Shown one piece after another: positions 35,503-47,203 of a DNA stretch of 64,000 nucleotides. How positions within the stretch are numbered: the stretch's first letter is position 1; every line of letters starts with the position of its first letter. Position numbers and translations under genes: made by a program. Under the pieces are notes generated by a model. The model was not told where the DNA came from, did not search any database, and saw only the letters and a program-made list of their open reading frames with translations. Source of the stretch: Eggerthellaceae bacterium (GTDB lineage Bacteria; Actinomycetota; Coriobacteriia; Coriobacteriales; Eggerthellaceae); contig WRIR01000009.1 of the NCBI GenBank assembly GCA_009782605.1, positions 16,259 through 80,258 of the forward strand, written 5' to 3'.

Positions 35503-36237
35503 TCATGCAGCCCCTATGTCTGCAACGATGCCCTCGAAGGCCGCGGCAGGGTCGGCGGCCCCCGTTATCGGGCGCCCGACGACGATATGGCTCGCCCCTG
35601 CGGCAAATGCCTGGGCGGGGGTCGTCACCCGGCGCTGGTCGCCCGCCTCTGTCCCGGCAGGGCGCACGCCCGGGGTCACGATATAGGCCTCGGGCCCCAG
35701 GGCAGCACGCAGCATCGCGGCCTCCTGCGGAGAGGCAACCACGCCGGACAGCCCGGCCTCGCGTGCCTGCCTTGCCAGGTCAAGCACCTGGTCGGTAAGG
35801 CTTCGGGCGATGCCGGCATCCGCAAGGGACCTGTCGTCCATGCTCGTCAGCACCGTGATGCCCAAGGTGGCCGGCACCTCAAGGCCGCCGGCACCTGCGG
35901 CCCGCGCTGCGCCTTCCTGGGCCTTGCGCATCATGTCGGTGCCGCCTGCCGCATGTATGGTGAGCATGTCGGCGCCGCTTGCGGTCGCGGACGCGGCAGC
36001 CCCGAGGACCTGGTGCGGGATGTCGTGGAACTTCAGGTCGAGGAAGACCTTGAAGCCGCGCTGCTTCAAGGCGCGCACTGCCTCGGGGCCCCTCTCGTAG
36101 AACAGGGTCATCCCGACCTTGAGCCAGACGGCCTTCCCGGCGAGCACATCGGCAATCGCAAGGGACTCTTCTGCGCCGCAGTCAAGCGCGACGATGATGC
36201 GCTCGCGCGGCGGCTGGGACTCGAAGATACTCAGCAT
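35503..36237 (-). CDS. pyrF: Orotidine-5'-phosphate decarboxylase
   Basis: A 244-aa OMP decarboxylase producing UMP. The catalytic motif D-L-K-F-H-D-I-P is near residue 66, with I-V-A-L-D near the start and V-T-P-G-V-R-P near residue 185. ATG 36237 is preferred (overlaps the pyrD stop by seven bases); the frame to 36288 is pyrD out of phase. Confidence 0.95.
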   Translation of the reverse strand: MLSIFESQPPRERIIVALDCGAEESLAIADVLAGKAVWLKVGMTLFYERGPEAVRALKQRGFKVFLDLKFHDIPHQVLGAAASATASGADMLTIHAAGGTDMMRKAQEGAARAAGAGGLEVPATLGITVLTSMDDRSLADAGIARSLTDQVLDLARQAREAGLSGVVASPQEAAMLRAALGPEAYIVTPGVRPAGTEAGDQRRVTTPAQAFAAGASHIVVGRPITGAADPAAAFEGIVADIGAA

Positions 36238-37145
36238 AGCAAACCTCCAATAAGCTCCTTGACGTCTGTGACCCCGTTGTCTGCGCAATAGCGCTCGATG
36301 CCCTCGATGACCTCGACCGTTGCCCGGGGGTTGACGAAGTTCGCCGTTCCGACGGCCACCGCACTCGCGCCGGCGAGCAGGAATTCCACCGCATCCTCGC
36401 CGGTCATGATGCCCCCCATGCCAATCAGGGGGATTGCCACCGCCCGATAGGCCTCATAGACCAAACGCAGGGCAATCGGCTTGATGGCGGGCCCGGAAAG
36501 GCCGCCGACGACCCGTGCGAGCCGGGGTTTGCGCGTATGCGCGTCTATGGCCATGCCGAGCACCGTGTTGATGAGCGACAGCGCGTCTGCGCCGGCACCC
36601 TCGGCACTGCGGGCTATCTCGGCGATGTCGGTCACGTTCGGGGTGAGCTTCACGATAAGCGGCTTTTTGGTCGCCGCGCGTGCCTTGGCGACAACCGCCT
36701 CCACGTTGGCCGTGCTGCAGCCGAAGGCCATGCCGCCCGCATCCACGTTGGGGCAGGATATGTTCAGCTCGAAGGCATGGACCGCGTCCTGGGGCTCAAG
36801 GAGGGCTATCACAGCCAGGTATTCCTCGATGCTGTGACCCGACACGTTGACGATGACCGGGACGCCTTGCGTGGAGAGCCAGGCGAGGTCGGAGTCGATG
36901 AAGGCCTGCACGCCGGGGTTCTGCAGCCCGATGGAGTTCAGCATCCCCGAGGGAGTCTCCGCGATGCGCGGCGTGGCGTTGCCCGCCCAGGCGTGCAGCG
37001 ACACGCCCTTCGTGGTGAGTGCGCCGAGTGCGGAAAGGTCGATGAAGTCGGCGTATTCCCGGCCCGACGCGAAGGTCCCCGACGCGGTCGTCACCGGGTT
37101 CTTCATAGCGAGGCCGCCCAAGGATACCCCCATGGCAAGGCTCAT
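36231..37145 (-). CDS. pyrD: Dihydroorotate dehydrogenase B catalytic subunit
   Basis: A 304-aa class 1B enzyme that oxidises dihydroorotate. The catalytic Cys lies in N-I-S-C-P-N near residue 132, and the FMN loops are near V-K-L-T-P-N-V and G-M-G-G-I. Class 1B needs PyrK, encoded just upstream with a four-base overlap, and passes electrons to NAD+, suitable for anaerobes. Confidence 0.95.
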   Translation of the reverse strand: MSLAMGVSLGGLAMKNPVTTASGTFASGREYADFIDLSALGALTTKGVSLHAWAGNATPRIAETPSGMLNSIGLQNPGVQAFIDSDLAWLSTQGVPVIVNVSGHSIEEYLAVIALLEPQDAVHAFELNISCPNVDAGGMAFGCSTANVEAVVAKARAATKKPLIVKLTPNVTDIAEIARSAEGAGADALSLINTVLGMAIDAHTRKPRLARVVGGLSGPAIKPIALRLVYEAYRAVAIPLIGMGGIMTGEDAVEFLLAGASAVAVGTANFVNPRATVEVIEGIERYCADNGVTDVKELIGGLLC

Positions 37146-37942
37146 GCGAACACCACCTTCCTCGCGTCGAAGACCGGCCCGTCGACACAGGCGCGCCTCA
37201 TGCCCTCGTCCGTGGCGACCACGCAGGACAGGCAGGCGCCCACCCCGCAGGCCATCCGCCGCTCAAGCGAGGCCTCGCAGGCCAGGGGCAGGCCCTCCAT
37301 TTGGCCGATGACGATGCGCATCATCGGCTCGGGGCCGCACACCGCCGCATAGTCGTAGCTTCGGGCTGCAAGCCTCTCTTCGACCAAAGGGGTGCAAAAG
37401 CCCGCATGGCCGAAGCTGCCGTCGTCGGTCGCACACCGGAGCGAGGACTTCGCAGGCGCCCCTGCCAGCAGCGCCTCGTAGCGCCCGCGGCAGACCAGCG
37501 CGTCTGCGGTCTGGGCGCCTAAGACGACGTCGACAGCACTACCGCAGCGCACCAGCTCTGCGGCAAGCAGAAAGAGCGGCGCGGCACCGACGCCCCCGCC
37601 GACCAACAGGGCGCAGCGCGTATCCTCGGGCGGGTGCCAGGCCCTGCCCAAAGGGCCGAGCAGCGAGACCGCCGCACCGGGGCCAAGGCCTGCCATATGC
37701 CTCGTCCCGAAGCCGACGGCCTGGTAGAGTATGTCGATCGTGCCGCTATCCCCGCACGCGCTGTACACCGAGAAGGGCCGCCGCAGGATATGGCCCTCCA
37801 TGCCCGGCAGCCCCACATGGACGAACTGTCCCGGGGTTATGGCGCGCGCCATCGAGGCCTCGCCGACCTCCATGAGGAAGAGGCCCGGCCCGACCTGCTC
37901 GTTTCTCCGTATTGTCCCGCGCCCTTCAAAAACATTTCCCAT
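37142..37942 (-). CDS. pyrK: Dihydroorotate dehydrogenase B electron transfer subunit
   Basis: A 266-aa PyrK with FAD and [2Fe-2S] cluster. FAD binding is at R-R-P-F-S-V-Y near residue 57. NAD binding G-G-G-V-G-A-A-P-L is near residue 116. The C-terminal cluster motif C-G-V-G-A-C-L-S-C is followed by a fourth Cys 11 residues later. It transfers electrons from PyrD to NAD+. ATG 37942 follows GGGAGG, ten bases after carB. Confidence 0.94.
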   Translation of the reverse strand: MGNVFEGRGTIRRNEQVGPGLFLMEVGEASMARAITPGQFVHVGLPGMEGHILRRPFSVYSACGDSGTIDILYQAVGFGTRHMAGLGPGAAVSLLGPLGRAWHPPEDTRCALLVGGGVGAAPLFLLAAELVRCGSAVDVVLGAQTADALVCRGRYEALLAGAPAKSSLRCATDDGSFGHAGFCTPLVEERLAARSYDYAAVCGPEPMMRIVIGQMEGLPLACEASLERRMACGVGACLSCVVATDEGMRRACVDGPVFDARKVVFA

Positions 37943-37952
37943 GCGGCCTCCC

Positions 37953-41180
<3,228 letters not shown>

Positions 41181-41181
41181 G

Positions 41182-41772
41182 TCAGTCGGCCTTCTTTCTT
41201 GTCTGGGCGGGCGCAGGGGCCCTGCGGGCGGCAGGCGCGCCAGCCTGTGCGGAAGCCCCGCAGGCGGCAGAGCCGCCCTGCCTCTCCCGGAGCTTCGCGC
41301 CCAGGGACGCGGGGTCGCCGTCGAGGGTAGAGAGCACCGCCAGCTGTGTGCCACAGTCGCGGATATGCTGGGTCAGCATACGGGTGTCGACGCCCTCTAC
41401 CGCCACGATGCCCTGCTCGCACAGGAGCTCTGCGAGCCCCACCTCGCTGCGCCAGTTGGACGGGGTCTGGCACAGCGCGCGCACCACCATCCCGCCGATG
41501 AGAGCCTTCCCCGCCGCAAGGTCGCCGCGGTTCACCCCGTAGTTGCCTATCTGCGGATAGGTCATGCACACTATCTTGCCTGCGTTGGCCGCATCCGCTA
41601 TCACTTCCTCATAGCCTATCATGGAGGTGTCGAAGCTTATCTCCCCGAACACCTCGCCGGGAGCCGCACAGGAATATCCTTCAAACACCGTGCCGTCGGC
41701 CAAGACGAGCAGGGCCGGCGCGCCTTGGGGCGCAGAAGTCGTGCCCAGGAGGGCCTTGCTTTGCTCACTCAA
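41182..41772 (-). CDS. carA: CarA N-terminal domain only; glutamine amidotransferase domain absent
   Basis: A 196-aa protein; full CarA is about 360-390 aa. Residues about 20-165 are a clear CPSase small-chain N-terminal domain: [30 protein letters not shown] and [12 protein letters not shown]. It then ends in an Ala/Pro/Gly/Lys low-complexity tail. The class I amidotransferase domain, with its nucleophilic Cys and His-Glu pair, is entirely missing, and carB starts one base later. This is a deletion of the domain rather than a frameshift. The remaining domain could still dock on CarB. Confidence 0.9.
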   Translation of the reverse strand: MSEQSKALLGTTSAPQGAPALLVLADGTVFEGYSCAAPGEVFGEISFDTSMIGYEEVIADAANAGKIVCMTYPQIGNYGVNRGDLAAGKALIGGMVVRALCQTPSNWRSEVGLAELLCEQGIVAVEGVDTRMLTQHIRDCGTQLAVLSTLDGDPASLGAKLRERQGGSAACGASAQAGAPAARRAPAPAQTRKKAD

Positions 41773-43057
41773 CGATCACACCTTCTTCCATAGTCGCGTA
41801 TCCGCCGACATAGACGTCATGCGCCCGTCCCGTCAGCTCCATACCGATGAACGCGGAGTTCGCCGCCTTGGAGGCGAATCCGCAGCGGTCGACCGTCCAG
41901 GCGGCATCGGGGTCGATGACGGTCAGGTCGGCGACGCTGCCCGCTGCGATGCCCACCGGGTCGAGGCGCAGCACCCTGCGGGGGTTGACGGCCATAAGCT
42001 CGACCATCCGCGCATAGTCGATAAGGCCGCCGCCCACGAGCTTCGTGAGCACGAGGGCAAGCGCGGTCTCAAGCCCGGTCATGCCGAAGGCGGCCACCTC
42101 GAACTCGCAGTCCTTCTCCCAGGCCGCATGGGGGGCATGGTCGCTCGCGATGCAGTCGATGGAGCCGTCGGCCACCCCTTCAAGGAGCCCTGCGGCGTCG
42201 GCAGCGGTACGCAGGGGCGGGTTCACCTTCAAGGCGGTGTTGTAGTCGTCGGTGATGTCGTCCTCGGTGAGGAAGAGGTGGTGGGGCGTCACCTCGCAGG
42301 TGACCGGCAGGCCCTCGGCCTTCGCCGCACGCACCATGTCCAGGCCGCGCAGGGTGGTGATGTGCTGGATGTGGAGCGGGCAGCCCGTCAGGCGGGCGAG
42401 CGCTATGTCGCGGGCAATCTCAAGCTCCTCCCCCTCGGCCGGCCAGCCCAAAAGCCCCAGGCGGGTCGAGGCGACGCCCTCGTTCACCTGCCCGGCGCCG
42501 ACCAGGCCCTCGTCCTGGCAGTGGACCATGACGGCCTTGCCGAACATGCTCGCATAGTCCAAGACGAGGCGCATCATGCCGGACGACTGGATGCCCCGGC
42601 CGTCGTCGGTGAAGGCGACCGCGCCGTGTGCGGCCATGTCGCCCATCTCGGAGAGCGTGTCGCCCTTGAGCCCCTGCGTGCAGGCCCCCGCGACATGCAC
42701 GCGGCATTTCGCGACCGCGGCGGCACGCTCGGCCACGAACCGGACCTGTGCTGCACTGTCGATGACCGGCGTGGTATTGGGCATGCAGCAGACCGCCGTG
42801 AAGCCGCCTCGCGCCGCCGCGCGGCTGCCGCTGGCGATATCTTCCTTCTGCTCCTGGCCGGGCTCGCGCAGATGGACATGCATGTCGACGAGCCCCGGCA
42901 CGACTATCTTCCCGGCAAGGTCGCGGGCGACCCCCTTCCCAAGGGCAAGCCCCCGCCCCACCTCGACTATCCTCCCGTCGCGGATGAGGATGTCGCACAC
43001 GTCGTCCAGCCCGCAGGCCGGGTCGATCGCGCGGGCGTTCTTAAGCAGTAAGGCCAT
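41765..43057 (-). CDS. pyrC: Dihydroorotase
   Basis: A 430-aa class I dihydroorotase of the amidohydrolase fold. Metal ligands appear in D-M-H-V-H-L-R-E-P-G near residue 58, H-C-Q-D-E-G, I-Q-H-I-T-T and S-D-H-A-P-H near residue 305. It cyclises carbamoyl aspartate. Full length, overlapping pyrB upstream by 17 bases and carA downstream by eight. Confidence 0.95.
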   Translation of the reverse strand: MALLLKNARAIDPACGLDDVCDILIRDGRIVEVGRGLALGKGVARDLAGKIVVPGLVDMHVHLREPGQEQKEDIASGSRAAARGGFTAVCCMPNTTPVIDSAAQVRFVAERAAAVAKCRVHVAGACTQGLKGDTLSEMGDMAAHGAVAFTDDGRGIQSSGMMRLVLDYASMFGKAVMVHCQDEGLVGAGQVNEGVASTRLGLLGWPAEGEELEIARDIALARLTGCPLHIQHITTLRGLDMVRAAKAEGLPVTCEVTPHHLFLTEDDITDDYNTALKVNPPLRTAADAAGLLEGVADGSIDCIASDHAPHAAWEKDCEFEVAAFGMTGLETALALVLTKLVGGGLIDYARMVELMAVNPRRVLRLDPVGIAAGSVADLTVIDPDAAWTVDRCGFASKAANSAFIGMELTGRAHDVYVGGYATMEEGVIVE

Positions 43058-43985
43058 CGTCGCTCCCTCCTAACAGCAGGCACAGGATCGCCATGCGCGT
43101 GCAGATGCCCGCATAGACCTGGTCGAGTATGACCGAGCGCTGCGGGTGGTCGGCCATATAGCTGTCGAGCTCGACCCCGCGGTTGATGGGGCCGGGGTGG
43201 CAGACGAGCGCGTCGGGCCTCATAAGGCGCTCGCGCTCCCTCGTCAGGCCGAAGAGCAGGTTGTACTCGCGCAGGCTCGGGTAGGGGGCCCCCTCAAGGC
43301 GCTCCCGCTGGATGCGCAGCATATAGACCACGTCGAGCTCGGGAAGCACCGCCTCGATTGCAGAAGACACGAAATCCGCCCCCAGCACGTCCGGGCGGGC
43401 GGGCAGGAGGGTGGGCGGCGCGATGACCGTCACCGTGCAGCCCATGGTCTTTAAGGCCGGGATAAGCGACCCGCACACGCGCGAGTGGCCGATGTCGCCG
43501 ACGATGCCGACGTGCAGCCCCTCAAGACGGCCGAACCTCTCCCAGATGGAGTACAGGTCGAGCAGGGCCTGGGTGGGGTGCTGGTGCTTCCCGTCGCCCG
43601 CGTCGATGACGCTGGCGTCGACGTGCTTGGCGATGAGGCGCGGCACGCCCGCATGCTTGTCGCGCACGACGACCATGTCGACCTTGTAGGAGTTGAGGGT
43701 CTCTATGGTGTCGACAAGGCTCTCGCCCTTCACGGCCGAGGTCGAAGAGCCGCCGAAGTTCAGGCTGTCGCAAGACAGGCGCTTCTCGGCCAGCTCGAAG
43801 GACGAGCGCGTGCGCGTCGAGGGCTCGTTGAACATGTTGATGACGGTGAAGCCCTTGAGCGTGGGCACCTTCTTTATCGTGCGCTCGTTGACCTCCTTGA
43901 ACTTCACGGCGAGCTCTAAGACGAGCATGATGTCGTCGGCCGAGTACTCGGAGATGTCGATGAGGTGCTTGTGGGAAAAGGCCAT
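43041..43985 (-). CDS. pyrB: Aspartate carbamoyltransferase catalytic subunit
   Basis: A 314-aa ATCase. The carbamoyl-phosphate motif is E-P-S-T-R-T-R-S-S-F near residue 53; H-P-T-Q-A-L-L-D-L is near residue 134. No pyrI regulatory subunit gene follows, so feedback control of the enzyme is not expected; the operon has PyrR instead. ATG 43985 is chosen (GGGAGG nine bases upstream); GTG 43991 overlaps the pyrR stop but sits only three bases from that site. Confidence 0.95.
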   Translation of the reverse strand: MAFSHKHLIDISEYSADDIMLVLELAVKFKEVNERTIKKVPTLKGFTVINMFNEPSTRTRSSFELAEKRLSCDSLNFGGSSTSAVKGESLVDTIETLNSYKVDMVVVRDKHAGVPRLIAKHVDASVIDAGDGKHQHPTQALLDLYSIWERFGRLEGLHVGIVGDIGHSRVCGSLIPALKTMGCTVTVIAPPTLLPARPDVLGADFVSSAIEAVLPELDVVYMLRIQRERLEGAPYPSLREYNLLFGLTRERERLMRPDALVCHPGPINRGVELDSYMADHPQRSVILDQVYAGICTRMAILCLLLGGSDDGLTA

Positions 43986-43987
43986 GG

Positions 43988-44581
43988 TCACTCGCCTCCC
44001 AGAGGTGCCGAGCTTGCCCGGCTTCCCGGCTCGATATCGGTGATCCTGACGCAGGATACGCCGTCGACCTCTTCAAGGGAGAGCCTGACGTTTTGGTCCT
44101 TCGACGACGGGACGTTCTTGCCCACATAGTCGGCCCTGATAGGCAGCTCCCGGTGCCCCCGGTCGACGAGGACGGCGAGCTGCACCCCTGCCGGACGGCC
44201 GAAGTCGGTCAGCGCGTTGAGCGCGGCGCGGACAGTCCGCCCGGTGTAGAGCACGTCATCCACTAAGACGACGTGCTTCCCGCTCATGTCGAAGGGGATG
44301 CTCGTGGCGTGTACCTCGGGGTTGAAGGTGGTCAGGAAGTCGTCGCGGTACAGGCTGATGTCCAGGCTCCCAAGGGGCACCCGGTTCTCCTCGCCCTCTA
44401 TCCCGGCGATCTTCTCGACGAGCATCCGGGCCAGGATGTCGCCCCGGGTGACGATGCCCACTATGGCGAGGCCTTCTGCCCCGTGGTTCTCTTCGAGGAT
44501 CTGGTGGGCCATGCGCGTCAAGGAACGCTCTATCTCCGCACCGTCCATGACGACAGAGCCGCTTTGAGGGATGCTTCTCAT
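43988..44581 (-). CDS. pyrR: Bifunctional pyrimidine operon attenuator/uracil phosphoribosyltransferase
   Basis: A 197-aa PyrR. The PRPP motif [13 protein letters not shown] is near residue 105, and D-I-S-L-Y-R-D-D is near residue 78. PyrR binds UMP/UTP and a hairpin in pyr mRNA leaders to favour termination, and has weak UPRTase activity. It is first in its own operon, directly behind a leader that looks like its binding target. ATG 44581 has GAAAGGAG upstream. Confidence 0.95.
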   Translation of the reverse strand: MRSIPQSGSVVMDGAEIERSLTRMAHQILEENHGAEGLAIVGIVTRGDILARMLVEKIAGIEGEENRVPLGSLDISLYRDDFLTTFNPEVHATSIPFDMSGKHVVLVDDVLYTGRTVRAALNALTDFGRPAGVQLAVLVDRGHRELPIRADYVGKNVPSSKDQNVRLSLEEVDGVSCVRITDIEPGSRASSAPLGGE

Positions 44582-44624
44582 GTACGCTCCTTTCTGTGCC
44601 CGTCCCCTTATTTGCCCCAGGGCA

Positions 44625-44725
44625 TAAAAAAACCCTTGCGACAGACAAAGGGTCCCCGGACACGGCACCCTTTTCAAACGGGTGCTCCTTGGCCTTGTCG
44701 GTCTCTCTGTACCGCTTTTAAAGGA
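44625..44725 (-). promoter_or_regulatory. PyrR-responsive attenuator leader
   Basis: On the reverse strand, GTACAGAGAGACCGACAAGG (about 44692-44711) resembles the PyrR recognition hairpin loop (CAGAGAGGCU..GCAAG). It is followed by a GCACCC/GGGTGC hairpin and then a terminator, ACCCTT (44653-44648) and AAGGGT (44637-44632) plus seven Ts. A -10 TATACT lies upstream at 44739-44734. This arrangement is the classic PyrR attenuation control. Confidence 0.8.
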
Positions 44726-44966
44726 CTGGGGAAAGTATAGGCAAAAGAAACCCCCCGCGAAAGCCCCGCACCCCCGATTCCCGAAAAATTCACAGGGAGG
44801 GCGCGGGCACGCGGGCCGGGGCCCACAAGCCGGTGAGCACGGGCGACGGGCGCACGTGGGCGGGGCGGGGACACTGCGGCGGGCGGGCGTGAGCAGAATA
44901 CTCCTTTTGGGTAATGCGCAGCCACCTTGTTTTCCTGTATTGTGTAGGCTCAAGGAAGGGGGCATA

Positions 44967-45593
44967 GTGCGCAGCTTCAGCAGAAGATCCCTTGTTGCTG
45001 TTCTTGCAGCTGGCGCATCGCGGCGCATGGGCTCGCACAAGCTCATGAAACCCCTCAAAGGAGCCAAGCTGCTCGATTATGCCCTGGATGCAGCCTGTTC
45101 CTCGCAGGCCGACTCTGTCTGCGTCGTCACGGGCTTCTCCCACAGCCACGTCGAGGCGGCCGTCTCCACGTGCCGGGCCGTCCCCCTCTTCAACCCGGAC
45201 TGGGCCTGTGGCCAGTCCACCTCGGTGGCCCGCGCTGCCCACTACTGCCTGAGAGAAGGATATCACTCATTGGTCGTCATGCTCGCCGACCAGCCCCATG
45301 TAGACAGTGCCGTGATCGACCGTCTCGTCCAGGCTTTGGGGTCGGGGGCGGCAGACGCCTACCGCTGCATTGCCCCCGGTTATGCGGGAAGCCCCTGTGG
45401 TTTCACCAGACCCTGCTTTCCCCTGCTCACAGCCCTTGAAGGGGACGAAGGGGCCCGGCAGCTCTTCAAGGCCGCCCCAAGCATGGGCCTGCGCACAGCC
45501 GATATCGGCTTCGACGATGCCGCGCTCTTCATGGACATCGACACCCCCGAAGACCTTGCACGCCTGAACCAGGCGAAGGGGGCCTCATGCTAG
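44967..45593 (+). CDS. MocA-like molybdenum cofactor cytidylyltransferase
   Basis: A 208-aa NTP-transferase. The N-terminal nucleotide loop is [13 protein letters not shown], with K-L-M-K-P-L after it. L-A-D-Q-P-H-V (near residue 108) and the C-terminal D-I-D-T-P-E-D-L match the MocA/MobA-like group. MocA makes the cytosine-dinucleotide form (MCD) used by xanthine dehydrogenase-type hydroxylases, which fits the operon downstream; a guanylyltransferase role is less likely in this context. The GTG at 44967 follows GGAAGGGGG. It overlaps the next gene by seven bases and is divergent from pyrR. Confidence 0.85.
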   Translation: MRSFSRRSLVAVLAAGASRRMGSHKLMKPLKGAKLLDYALDAACSSQADSVCVVTGFSHSHVEAAVSTCRAVPLFNPDWACGQSTSVARAAHYCLREGYHSLVVMLADQPHVDSAVIDRLVQALGSGAADAYRCIAPGYAGSPCGFTRPCFPLLTALEGDEGARQLFKAAPSMGLRTADIGFDDAALFMDIDTPEDLARLNQAKGASC

Positions 45594-46828
45594 AGAGCCT
45601 GTTCCCCCACACGGAGTTCCCCATCTTGGACCGGGAGGTCGGGCGGGCGGGCCAAAGGCTCACCTACCTCGACAGTGCCGCCAGCTCGCTTGTGCCGGAA
45701 CGGGTGCTCAGAAGGGTCGTGGAATACTACCGCAGCAGCTGCTCCAACATCCACCGGGGCGCCCACCTCCTGGCGGAGGAGTCTACCGGCTCCTTTGAGG
45801 ACGCGCGGTCACACATTGCGTCCTTCCTGCATGTCGGCAGCGCCGAACAGGTCATCTTCACCCACGGGGCCACAGAATCGCTCAACATGGTGGCCCGCTG
45901 CTGGGCGGCACACGCCCTCAAGCCCGGCGACACCGTCCTGGTGGCCGAGGACAACCACCATGCGAACATCGTGTGCTGGCATATGCTCGCCCGCGAGAAC
46001 GGGCTCAAGGTCGGATGGATACCGCTTGGCACAGACGGCATCCTCGACCAGACGGAATGGCTGCGCCTCCTTGAGGCACGGCCAAAGCTCGTTGCCCTGA
46101 CGCATCTCTCCAACGTGCTCGGATACGAGCAGCCGGGGCTCGGCCAGCTCATCAGCGACGCCCGGGCGGCCGGGGCGCGGGTCGCGCTCGACGCCGCACA
46201 GAGCGTCGGCCACATGCCCGTTGACTTCCAAGGGCTGGCAGTCGACTTCCTTGCCTTCTCGGCACACAAGGCCATGGGACTGGGCGGGTTCGGGGTGCTG
46301 GCCTGCTCGCCCGGCGCACGTGGCGAGATGGAGCCCGCGTACGGCGGGGGCGGCATGGTCGAGCGGGTGGGGAGGGAGGGCTTCCTGCCCGCCGACGCCC
46401 CCCGCTGCTTCGAGGCAGGCACTCCCGCAATTGCCGCCGCCGTCGCCTGCTCCGAGGCCTTGGCGCTCGTCGGAGAGCTGGGCCTCGGCCTGCTCGCCCG
46501 CCACACCGAGGCCCTATGCACGAAACTCGTCAAAGGCCTGGCGCACAACCCACGAATAGCCGTATTGGGCGCACACGGGCTCAAGCGTAATTCCATCGTC
46601 TCCTTCACCGTCGAGGGCATCCATCCGCACGACATCAGCCAAAGGCTCTCCGACCACTACGGGATCGCCGTGAGGGCGGGCCACCACTGCGCGATGCCCC
46701 TGCACGCTGCCCTGCGCACGCCCGCAAGCGTCCGCGCGAGCGTTGCGGGCTATTCTGAGGGCAGGGATATCCAGGCGCTGCTGGACGCGCTTGCGGAGGT
46801 CACCGAGGGCACAGGCAGGAGGACATAG
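45587..46828 (+). CDS. SufS/CsdA-type cysteine desulfurase
   Basis: A 413-aa class V aminotransferase-fold PLP enzyme. The PLP lysine is in F-S-A-H-K-A-M-G near residue 227, with D-A-A-Q-S-V-G-H before it. The catalytic cysteine motif is R-A-G-H-H-C-A-M-P near residue 366, which is the SufS form. It takes sulfur from cysteine. Placed between a MocA-like gene and a SufU-like scaffold, it probably supplies sulfur for Fe-S clusters or for the terminal sulfido ligand of the molybdenum hydroxylase encoded downstream. Confidence 0.9.
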   Translation: MLESLFPHTEFPILDREVGRAGQRLTYLDSAASSLVPERVLRRVVEYYRSSCSNIHRGAHLLAEESTGSFEDARSHIASFLHVGSAEQVIFTHGATESLNMVARCWAAHALKPGDTVLVAEDNHHANIVCWHMLARENGLKVGWIPLGTDGILDQTEWLRLLEARPKLVALTHLSNVLGYEQPGLGQLISDARAAGARVALDAAQSVGHMPVDFQGLAVDFLAFSAHKAMGLGGFGVLACSPGARGEMEPAYGGGGMVERVGREGFLPADAPRCFEAGTPAIAAAVACSEALALVGELGLGLLARHTEALCTKLVKGLAHNPRIAVLGAHGLKRNSIVSFTVEGIHPHDISQRLSDHYGIAVRAGHHCAMPLHAALRTPASVRASVAGYSEGRDIQALLDALAEVTEGTGRRT

Positions 46829-46831
46829 CGC

Positions 46832-47203
46832 ATGTACTGTGACGACCCGAGAATCATCGAGCGAGCAGAGGCACCCGCCCACCGTGGCAGGCTCGCCGAC
46901 TTTACGCACACCGCTTCTGGCGACAACCCTTTTTGCGGCGACTCCCTGCAGCTCTTCTTCAAGGTCAACGACCAGCATGGCGGGTTCATCGAGCAGGCGA
47001 GCTTCGACGGGTATGCCTGCTCGCTGTGCCTGGCAAGCAGCGACCTTCTGCTCGACCAGGTGATAGGGATGCCCGTCGCCCAGGCGCACAGCCTCGGCCT
47101 CGACAGCCTGCTGCTGCTTTGGGGCGGGCTGGAAGTAGGGCGTGCGCGAAGGGGCTGTGTGGAGCTTTCCCTCCGGATACTGGGAAGGGCTCTTACCGCA
47201 TGA
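46832..47203 (+). CDS. SufU/IscU-like iron-sulfur scaffold
   Basis: A 123-aa scaffold protein. The first ligand box is D-N-P-F-C-G-D, the second G-Y-A-C-S-L-C, and a third Cys is in R-G-C-V-E-L-S-L, giving the three Cys plus Asp set of the NifU-N/SufU family. There is an extra Cys in the second box. The IscU LPPVK chaperone motif is absent, so SufU is the better match. It starts three bases after the desulfurase stop; its own stop overlaps the LuxR gene start (ATGA). Confidence 0.87.
   Translation: MYCDDPRIIERAEAPAHRGRLADFTHTASGDNPFCGDSLQLFFKVNDQHGGFIEQASFDGYACSLCLASSDLLLDQVIGMPVAQAHSLGLDSLLLLWGGLEVGRARRGCVELSLRILGRALTA

Noticed and set aside
41182..41300. Frameshift as cause of the short CarA
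   Set aside because: carB begins one base after the stop, so there is no room for the missing ~190 residues in any frame.
41621..43051. 476-aa plus-strand frame opposite pyrC
   Set aside because: Shadow of the intact dihydroorotase with all metal-binding motifs on the reverse strand.
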